From Streptomyces sp. NBRC 109706 (GTDB taxonomy: Bacteria > Actinomycetota > Actinomycetes > Streptomycetales > Streptomycetaceae): 64,000 nt of DNA. The notes beneath the pieces were generated by a model. The model had not been told where the DNA came from, did not search any database, and was given only the letters and a program-made list of their open reading frames with translations. The translations under genes were made by a program, and so were the position numbers. Numbering within the stretch: the first letter of the stretch is position 1; each line of letters begins with the position of its first letter. Location: positions 124,001 to 188,000 of the forward strand of contig NZ_BBOM01000004.1 of assembly GCF_000974485.1 (NCBI RefSeq), read 5' to 3'. Of this stretch, positions 24,453 through 30,432 are shown piece after piece.

Positions 24453-25475
24453 ATGGCGCTGATCGCAGTGGCCGCGGACAAGGGCGCGCCTGGCGTCACC
24501 ACCACGGCGGTCGCGTTGGCCGCGCTGTGGCCACGGCGCGCGCTGCTGGCGGAGATCGATCCGGCCGGCGGTGATCTGGTCTACCGCTCGGTGACGGCGA
24601 ACGGCCGTCCGCCCGACCCGAGTACGGGAATTCTGTCGCTGGCCGCGACCGCCCGCCGGGGCATCGCCGCCGAGCAGTTGTGGGATCACGCGCAGCGGCT
24701 CTCCGGCGGTCTCGATGTGCTGGTCGGCCTGGCCAACTCGGATCAGGCGGCGGGGCTCACCGGCCAGTGGGCCGCGCTGGGCCGCGCGTTCGCCGAGTTG
24801 GCGCAGTCGCCGCACCAGGAGGTGGCCGCGGATGTGCTGGCCGACTGCGGCCGGTTGGACGCCGGTTCGCCGGTGCACGCCGTGTTGCCGCATGCCGCGC
24901 TGCTGTTGTTGGTGACGCGGGCCGCGCCGGAGCAGATCGCGCATGTGCGGGACCGGGCCGCCGCGTTGCACAACAAGCTGCACGGGCAGCAGCGCGGGTC
25001 GGCCCAGTTGGGGCAGCCGCAGATCGGGGTGGTGCTGGTGGCCGATCCGCAGCGCGGTGAGCGGGTCGCCACCCAGGTGAACGAGATGCTGATCGCCTCG
25101 GGCACCGGTTCGCGGGTGGTCGGCCTGGTGGCCGAGGACCCGGTGGGCGCCGAGCAGTTGGCGGGGCGGCGGCGCGGCCGTCTTGACCGTTCGCTGTTGG
25201 TGCGTTCGGTGCGCCGGGTGGTGGCCGATCTGCATCAGGTGTACCGCTCGGAGTTGGCGCCCTCGGGCAGCGCCCCGACCGGCCCGCAGCAGGTGCCGCC
25301 GCCGGTGCACGCGCCGCCGGGGGCGCCGGCCGGCCCGCCGCCGGGCTATGGCCCGCCGCCCGGGTACGGGCCGCCGCCGGGTTACGCGCCGCCGCCCGGC
25401 TACGACCAGCCGCCGGCGCCCGCGCCCGGGGCCCGTCCGTGGGAGCCGGGACTGTCGAGGGGGGCGTCGGGATGA
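24453..25475 (+). CDS. CpaE/MinD-like ATPase of Tad locus with Pro-rich tail
   Basis: This is a 340-aa protein. The N terminus AVAADKGAPGVTTTAVALA is a MinD/ParA-type deviant P-loop. It retains the signature Lys (DKG) but has Val where the GK[S/T] lysine belongs. EIDPAGGDLVYR and VLADCGRLDA are switch-like strands. The CpaE family places Tad machinery at a cell pole or site. The C terminus (residues 270-340) is disordered: PPPGYG-type hexapeptides occur four times in tandem (25335-25406). The ATG at 24453 has GGAGG 14 bases upstream and a GGGAACGG run nearer. The stop overlaps CpaF by ATGA. Position and partial fold make CpaE the best call; ATP hydrolysis may be lost. Confidence 0.75.
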   Translation: MALIAVAADKGAPGVTTTAVALAALWPRRALLAEIDPAGGDLVYRSVTANGRPPDPSTGILSLAATARRGIAAEQLWDHAQRLSGGLDVLVGLANSDQAAGLTGQWAALGRAFAELAQSPHQEVAADVLADCGRLDAGSPVHAVLPHAALLLLVTRAAPEQIAHVRDRAAALHNKLHGQQRGSAQLGQPQIGVVLVADPQRGERVATQVNEMLIASGTGSRVVGLVAEDPVGAEQLAGRRRGRLDRSLLVRSVRRVVADLHQVYRSELAPSGSAPTGPQQVPPPVHAPPGAPAGPPPGYGPPPGYGPPPGYAPPPGYDQPPAPAPGARPWEPGLSRGASG

Positions 25476-26791
25476 TCGAGCCGGAGCGCGGCAGCGAGGT
25501 CAACCACCAGTTGGTGAAGCGGTTCCGGCAGGAGGCCGGGGACCGCATCGCCGAGCAGCGGCGGATCGACCAGGCCAGCGGCGTGCGCCCGATGACGTCG
25601 GAGGACGAACGGCACTACGCGCGGGCGGTGATCGCGCAGGTGCTGGAGGAGTACGCGCGGTCCGAGATCGCCGAGGGCCGGGCGCCGTTGGACGCGGTGG
25701 CGGAGGAGGGCTATGCCTCCGCCGTGCACGCGGCGCTCTTCGGCGTGGGGCGGCTGCAGCCGCTGCTGGACGATCCCGATGTGGAGAACATCGACGTCAA
25801 CGGTTGCGACCAGGTGTTCATCGGCTATGCGGACGGCCGCGAGGTGCGCGGCGATCCGGTCGCGGAGAGCGACGAGGAGCTGATCGAGCTGATCCAGATC
25901 CTCGGCGCCTACTCGGGGCTCTCGTCGCGCCCGTTCGACTCCGCCAACCCGCAGCTGGACCTGCGGCTCCCCGACGGTTCGCGGCTGTCGGCCGTGATGG
26001 ACGTGACCAGGCGGCCCGCGCTCTCCATCCGGCGGGCCCGGCTGGGCAAGGTGTTCCTGGCGGATCTGGTCGGGAACGGCACGCTGACGCAGGAGTTGGG
26101 GCAGTTTCTGACGGCGGCGGTGCGGGCCAGGAAGAACATCATGATCGCCGGCTCCACCAACGCGGGGAAGACCACCCTGCTGCGGGCGCTGGCCAACGAG
26201 ATCCCGCAGGACGAGCGGCTGATCACGGTGGAGCGGGCCCTGGAGCTGGGCCTTGACCAGTTCGCCGAACTGCATCCGAACGTGGTGGCGTTCGAGGAGC
26301 GGCTGCCCAACTCGGAGGGGCAGGGCGCGATCACCATGGCCGAGCTGGTGCGCCGCTCGCTGCGGATGAACCCGTCCCGGGTGATCGTCGGCGAGGTGCT
26401 GGGCGACGAGATCGTCACCATGTTGAACGCGATGAGCCAGGGCAACGACGGTTCGCTGTCCACGATCCACGCGAACAGCTCGCAGGAGGTGTTCAACCGG
26501 ATCTCCACCTACGCGTTGCAGGCGGCGGAGCGGCTGCCGATCGAGGCCAGTCAGATGCTGATCGCCGGCGCGGTGAACTTCGTGGTGTTCATCGAGCGGC
26601 GGAACACCTACGCCCAGGGCGGCACGCTGCGGCGGTTCGTCAGTTCGGTCCGCGAGGTGAACGGGGTGGATGGCCGGGTGCTGTCCAGCGAGGTGTTCGC
26701 CGAGGGCGCGGACGGCGTGATCAGGCCGCATGCCGCGCTGTCGAACGCCGAGGAGCTGGCTGCGTACGGCTACCGGGGCGGATGGGGGTGA
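25472..26791 (+). CDS. tadA: CpaF/TadA secretion ATPase
   Basis: This 439-aa protein matches CpaF/TadA in length. It is a VirB11/PulE-type hexameric ATPase powering Tad pilus assembly. An N-terminal helical domain (residues 1-110) precedes the NTD core (DPDVENIDVNGCDQVFIGYA, then RPFDSANPQLDLRLPDGSRL). The Walker A is GSTNAGKTTLL near residue 228, with Walker B-like VIVGEVLGDE and the His box STIHANSSQEVFNR. The ATG overlaps the CpaE-like stop (ATGA) with GAGGGGGG upstream. It is followed by TadB after four bases. Strong call. Confidence 0.95.
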   Translation: MIEPERGSEVNHQLVKRFRQEAGDRIAEQRRIDQASGVRPMTSEDERHYARAVIAQVLEEYARSEIAEGRAPLDAVAEEGYASAVHAALFGVGRLQPLLDDPDVENIDVNGCDQVFIGYADGREVRGDPVAESDEELIELIQILGAYSGLSSRPFDSANPQLDLRLPDGSRLSAVMDVTRRPALSIRRARLGKVFLADLVGNGTLTQELGQFLTAAVRARKNIMIAGSTNAGKTTLLRALANEIPQDERLITVERALELGLDQFAELHPNVVAFEERLPNSEGQGAITMAELVRRSLRMNPSRVIVGEVLGDEIVTMLNAMSQGNDGSLSTIHANSSQEVFNRISTYALQAAERLPIEASQMLIAGAVNFVVFIERRNTYAQGGTLRRFVSSVREVNGVDGRVLSSEVFAEGADGVIRPHAALSNAEELAAYGYRGGWG

Positions 26792-26795
26792 GAGC

Positions 26796-27737
26796 GTGAC
26801 GATATCCGGCGGGTTGTTCTCGCTGACCACGCTGCTGGCCCTGGCCTGCGGCGTCGCGGTGGGCGGGGGGCTCGGGCTGCTGGTGGTGGCGCTGCGCGGG
26901 CGGCCGCCCCGGACGCCGGAGGAGGTCGCGGCGCGCCAGCGGCGGTTGTCCGAGCTGGCGACGTTCTTCGGCCGGCGCGGGACGCTGGCCCTCGGCATCG
27001 CGCTGGTGGTGCTGCTGCTGACCCGCTGGCCGATCGCCGCGCTGGCCACGGCGCTGTTGGCGTTCAGCTGGAACCAGCTGTTCGGCGGCGCGGCCGAGGA
27101 GCGGGCGGCGATGCGCCGGGTGGAGGCGCTGGCCAGTTGGACGGAGTCGCTGCGCGACACCATCGCCGGCGCCGTCGGTCTTGAGCAGGCCATCCCCTCG
27201 TCGGCGCGGGCCGCCGCGCCGGCGCTGCGCGGCCCGTTGAACAACCTGGTGGACCGGTTGCGGGCGCGGACGCCGCTGCCGGACGCGCTCCAGGAGTTCG
27301 CCGACGAGCTGGACGACTCATCGGCCGATGTGATCATCGCGTCGCTGATTCTGAACGCGCGGCTGCGCGGCCCCGGGCTGCGGGAGGTGTTGGGCGCGCT
27401 GGCCAGGTCGGCGCGTGAGGAGGTGGACATGCGGCAGCGGGTGATGGCGCAGCGCGCGTCCACCCGGCGCAGCGTGCAGATCGTGGTCGGGGTGAGCGTG
27501 GCGTTCCCGCTGGGGCTTGCCGTTTTCAACCCGAGCTTTGTCGAGCCGTTCGGTGATCCGCTGGGGCAGGCCGTGTTGGCCGTGGTCTGCGGTCTGTTCG
27601 GCCTCGGCTTCTGGTGGATGCGGCGGCTGTCCACGATCGAGACGCCGGAGCGGTTTCTGGCCCGGGCCGAGCCGGCCTCGGCGCTGCGTCCGCGCGAGCC
27701 GGCGGCCGGCCGGCGGGACGGGGGAGCGGCCCGATGA
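26796..27737 (+). CDS. tadB: TadB-like type II/IV secretion F-family membrane protein
   Basis: This 313-aa protein has N-terminal membrane helices (residues 8-30 and 65-90), a cytoplasmic T2SSF domain (ALASWTESLRDTIAGAVGLE, then VDRLRARTPLPDALQEFADE and SADVIIASLILNARLRGPGL) and two C-terminal helices (VVGVSVAFPLGLAVF and LAVVCGLFGLGFWW). This is the inner-membrane platform of the Tad pilus, working with CpaF. The GTG at 26796 follows GGGGGTGAGAG. Its stop overlaps tadC by ATGA. Confidence 0.9.
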   Translation: MTISGGLFSLTTLLALACGVAVGGGLGLLVVALRGRPPRTPEEVAARQRRLSELATFFGRRGTLALGIALVVLLLTRWPIAALATALLAFSWNQLFGGAAEERAAMRRVEALASWTESLRDTIAGAVGLEQAIPSSARAAAPALRGPLNNLVDRLRARTPLPDALQEFADELDDSSADVIIASLILNARLRGPGLREVLGALARSAREEVDMRQRVMAQRASTRRSVQIVVGVSVAFPLGLAVFNPSFVEPFGDPLGQAVLAVVCGLFGLGFWWMRRLSTIETPERFLARAEPASALRPREPAAGRRDGGAAR

Positions 27738-28702
27738 ACTCGACGGTGACCTGGGCGGTGGTGGTGGGCGCGGTCTTCGGGCTCGGCGTCTACGCGCTGG
27801 TCAGGGCGTTCGTCCCGGCCAGGCGCGGCCCGGTGTCGACGGTGGCGCGGATCGACGAGCTGCGGGCGCGCGGCGGGATCGGCGGCTATCCGCCGCCCTC
27901 GGTGTCGACGGCCGGCGGCTCGTCGGCCGGCGCGGACCAGGGTTCGGCGCGCGGCCGGTTCACCGAGCTGCAGGCCGGGATCGGCGACCGGCTCGCCGAG
28001 CTGTACCGGCAACGGGGCTGGGAGCAGCGGTCGTTGCGGGCCGATCTGGCGCTGCTGGACCGCACCTGGGAGGGCTTTCTGGCGAACAAGGTGGTGCTGG
28101 CCGCGCTGGGTCTCTTCTTCGGCCCGTTCGTCTTCTCCATGGGCATGGTGCTGGGCTTCGGCAGCAGCCCGTTCATCCCGGTGTGGCTGGCGCTGGCGTT
28201 CGCGGCCGGTTTCTTCTTCCTGCCGGATCTGGAGGTGCGGCGGGACGCCAAGGCGAAGCGGCGGGACTTCCGTCGGGTGGTGGCCGCCTATCTGGATCTG
28301 GTGGCGATGAGCCTGGCCGGCGGCCGTGGCCTCCCCGAGGCGCTGAAGGCGGCGGCCGAGGTCAGCGACGGTTGGGCGCTGCGGCGCATCCAGTCGGCGT
28401 TGGCCGACGCGCGGATCACCGGGCTCACCCAGTGGCAGGCGCTGGGGCGGCTGGGCGACGAGCTGGGTATCGAGGAACTGAAGGATCTGTCCACGTCGTT
28501 GGCGCTGGTCGCGGACGACGGCGCGAAGGTGCGGGCGTCGTTGTCAGCGCGGGCTGAGACGATGCGGCACCGGGAACTCGCCGATATCGAGGGGAGCGCG
28601 GGGGAGAAGTCCCAGTCGATGTTGATCGCCCAGCTGGTGCTCTGTATGGGTTTTCTGATCTTTCTGATTTTCCCGGCCGGGATGCGCGTCTTCCAGGCGT
28701 GA
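27734..28702 (+). CDS. tadC: TadC-like type II/IV secretion F-family membrane protein
   Basis: This 322-aa second platform protein has a membrane helix at residues 5-25 and a Gly/Ser linker. Helices follow at about 115-160 (VLAALGLFFGPFVFSMGMVL). A T2SSF domain comes next (RRVVAAYLDLVAMSLAGGRG, then ALADARITGLTQWQALGRLG and LKDLSTSLALVADDGAKVRA), and a final helix (LVLCMGFLIFLIFPAGMRVF). TadB and TadC are thought to pair in the membrane. The ATG overlaps the tadB stop. The pilin gene follows 31 bases later. Confidence 0.9.
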   Translation: MNSTVTWAVVVGAVFGLGVYALVRAFVPARRGPVSTVARIDELRARGGIGGYPPPSVSTAGGSSAGADQGSARGRFTELQAGIGDRLAELYRQRGWEQRSLRADLALLDRTWEGFLANKVVLAALGLFFGPFVFSMGMVLGFGSSPFIPVWLALAFAAGFFFLPDLEVRRDAKAKRRDFRRVVAAYLDLVAMSLAGGRGLPEALKAAAEVSDGWALRRIQSALADARITGLTQWQALGRLGDELGIEELKDLSTSLALVADDGAKVRASLSARAETMRHRELADIEGSAGEKSQSMLIAQLVLCMGFLIFLIFPAGMRVFQA

Positions 28703-28733
28703 CGGTCGGGCGACGAAGCGTGGAGGTAGAGCC

Positions 28734-28967
28734 ATGGTGCGCCATCCGGCGACCGACTTTCTGTTGACCTTTCTCCGGACCAGGCTGGCGCGTGCCAGGT
28801 CGGGCGAGTTGGACCGAGGGGCCTCGGCCATCGAGTGGGTGATCATCGCGGCCGTGGTGGTCGGGATCGTCGCCGGCGTGGCGGCCGTGATCATGAACGC
28901 GCTGGACGATCGCGCCGAGAGCGTGGGCGACTGCATCGAGGGCGCCCAGAACTACGCCAACTGCTGA
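28734..28967 (+). CDS. Flp-type prepilin (probable major pilin)
   Basis: This is a 77-aa protein. A 28-residue basic leader ends ELDRG, followed by ASAIEWVIIAAVVVGIVAGV. Cleavage after the Gly would leave Glu at +5 followed by an aromatic residue, the Flp signature. A single hydrophobic helix and a short tail with two Cys (DCIEGAQNYANC) follow. The prepilin peptidase itself is not in the window. The ATG has GGAGG six bases upstream, the best Shine-Dalgarno in the operon, fitting a highly made subunit. Confidence 0.8.
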   Translation: MVRHPATDFLLTFLRTRLARARSGELDRGASAIEWVIIAAVVVGIVAGVAAVIMNALDDRAESVGDCIEGAQNYANC

Positions 28968-28969
28968 CC

Positions 28970-29449
28970 GTGCGGGCGTTGGGGTCGCTGGGGTCGTTCC
29001 TCCGCCGCCGGCTGGGCCAGGGGGCCGACCGGGGCGGCTCCGTGCTGCGCGCCGGCGGGGACCGGGGCACGTCGGCGATCGAGTTCGTGGTCCTCACGCC
29101 GGTGATGTTCTTCATGATCTTCGGCGCGGTGCAGTTCGCGCTGTACTCGTTCGCCGAGCATGTGGCCAAGGCCGCCGCCCAGGCCGGCGCGCGCACGGCG
29201 CGGGCGGAGGCGGAGGCCGACCCCTCGGGCTGGGCCGACTCGGCGGAGGCCAAGGCGTACGACTACATACGGCAGTTGGGCCCCGGGCTCTTCGAGTCGC
29301 CGCCGGATGTGGAGGCCAGCCAGCCTGCCGAGTTCACCGTCAGGGTCGAGGTCAGCGGGCGGGTGCCGTCCATCGTGCCGGGGATGAACCTGACGGTGAC
29401 GGCCGCCTCGGAGGGTCCTGTCGAGCGCTTTGTCCCGGACGAGGGCTGA
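28970..29449 (+). CDS. tadE: TadE-like minor pseudopilin 1
   Basis: This is a 159-aa protein. The leader ends GGDRG, then TSAIEFVVLTPVMFFMIFGA, a TadE-type processing site (Gly, then Glu at +5, Phe at +6) followed by a hydrophobic helix. The exported part (residues 60-159) is alpha/beta with FTVRVEVSGRVPSIVPGMNL near the end. The GTG start is three bases after the pilin stop without its own good Shine-Dalgarno, so it is probably translationally coupled. TadE proteins are minor pilins or assembly primers. Confidence 0.85.
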   Translation: MRALGSLGSFLRRRLGQGADRGGSVLRAGGDRGTSAIEFVVLTPVMFFMIFGAVQFALYSFAEHVAKAAAQAGARTARAEAEADPSGWADSAEAKAYDYIRQLGPGLFESPPDVEASQPAEFTVRVEVSGRVPSIVPGMNLTVTAASEGPVERFVPDEG

Positions 29450-29456
29450 GCGCGCC

Positions 29457-29921
29457 ATGGTCGGTGTGCCGCGCCGGACGGGCGCCCGTTCGCCGAACGG
29501 GAACAGGAACGGGAACGGGAACGGGCGGGATCGGGGCATGTCCTCGCTTGAAGTGGTCCTGCTCGCCCCGCTGATGATCGCGTTCATTCTGGTGCTGGTC
29601 GCTTTCGGTCAGCTGGTGTCGGGGCGCAATGCCGTCAACGGCGCCGCGCGGGATGCCGCCAGGGCCGGCTCGTTGGAGCGGTCCACCACGGCGGCGATGG
29701 GCGCCGCCACCCGGGTCGCCGAGGGGCAGTTGGACGACATCTGTGTCAGCGGCTCCGTCACGGTGCGCCGCACCACCGACGGCGGCCATGAGCCGGGCAC
29801 GCTCTTCGGCGTCGAGGTCAGCTGCCGGGTGCGGGGCCTGGACATGCTCGGCGTCGGCGTGACGTCCACCATCTCCGGCCTCTCCAGCTCGCCCATCGAC
29901 CCCTACCGGAGGTCCGGATGA
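29457..29921 (+). CDS. TadE-like minor pseudopilin 2 with Asn-Gly repeat leader
   Basis: This is a 154-aa protein. Residues 14-23 are a run of Asn-Gly (one Arg), encoded by five GAACGG-type hexamers (29495-29524). Then comes DRG, then MSSLEVVLLAPLMIAFILVL, again with Glu at +5 after the Gly. The exported domain has two cysteines (DDICVSG, VEVSCRVRG). ATG 29457 with GAGGG upstream is preferred to an in-frame TTG at 29430. The stop overlaps the next gene by ATGA. The hexamer repeat could expand or shrink in frame. Confidence 0.8.
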   Translation: MVGVPRRTGARSPNGNRNGNGNGRDRGMSSLEVVLLAPLMIAFILVLVAFGQLVSGRNAVNGAARDAARAGSLERSTTAAMGAATRVAEGQLDDICVSGSVTVRRTTDGGHEPGTLFGVEVSCRVRGLDMLGVGVTSTISGLSSSPIDPYRRSG

Positions 29922-30370
29922 GCGGCGCCACCCGACGTGAACGTGAACATGAACGTGAACGCGAGCGCGGCTCCGGCGCGCTGGTGGTGATCTTCTCCGC
30001 CCTGGTGGTGCTGGCGCTGGCCGCCTTCGTGGTGGACGGCGGCCTCTCCATCGCGCAGCGCGAACGGGCCGCCGACATCGCCGAACAGGCCGCCCGTTAC
30101 GCCGCGCAGGACCTGGACGAGGCGGCGCTGCGGGACGGGGTCTCGCCGGCGCCGATCAACTTCGGCAACTGCGCCAACCGGATCGCCGAGTACGCCGTCT
30201 CGGTCGGCATGGAGCCGGCCGACATCGCCGCCTCGGAGTGCACGGAGACCGGGGTCAACCAGGTCACCGTGCGAATCAGACTCACCTACCGGCCGGTGTT
30301 CATCGGCTTTGTCTACGACCAACCGCTGACCGTCTGGGGCGAGGCCACGGCCGAGGCCCAGGTCGGCTGA
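29918..30370 (+). CDS. TadG-like pilus-associated membrane protein
   Basis: This is a 150-aa protein. The basic leader has alternating Arg-Glu (RREREHERERERG) encoded by hexamers (29936-29965). One membrane helix (ALVVIFSALVVLALAAFVVD) follows, then the TadG-like DGG-x-x-x-A-x-R-x-x-A-x-x-A-x-x-A-A motif (DGGLSIAQRERAADIAEQAA). The short exported domain has two Cys (FGNCANR, ASECTE). There is no Glu+5 cleavage site, unlike the three upstream proteins, so it is probably not processed as a prepilin. The ATG overlaps the preceding stop with GGAGG upstream. Confidence 0.8.
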   Translation: MSGATRREREHERERERGSGALVVIFSALVVLALAAFVVDGGLSIAQRERAADIAEQAARYAAQDLDEAALRDGVSPAPINFGNCANRIAEYAVSVGMEPADIAASECTETGVNQVTVRIRLTYRPVFIGFVYDQPLTVWGEATAEAQVG

Positions 30371-30432
30371 CGTCGACCAACCGGCGCCCCTCACCAACCG
30401 AGTTCGCCATCCGACCCACGGGAGCATCCGCC

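Noticed and set aside
25335..25406. PPPGY repeat considered as a CRISPR-like or intergenic repeat
   Set aside because: It is an 18-bp coding repeat in frame within the CpaE-like tail, without spacers.
25400..28012. Antisense frame across the cpaF-tadB region
   Set aside because: Spans several real genes with strong motifs on the other strand; no start signal or domain.
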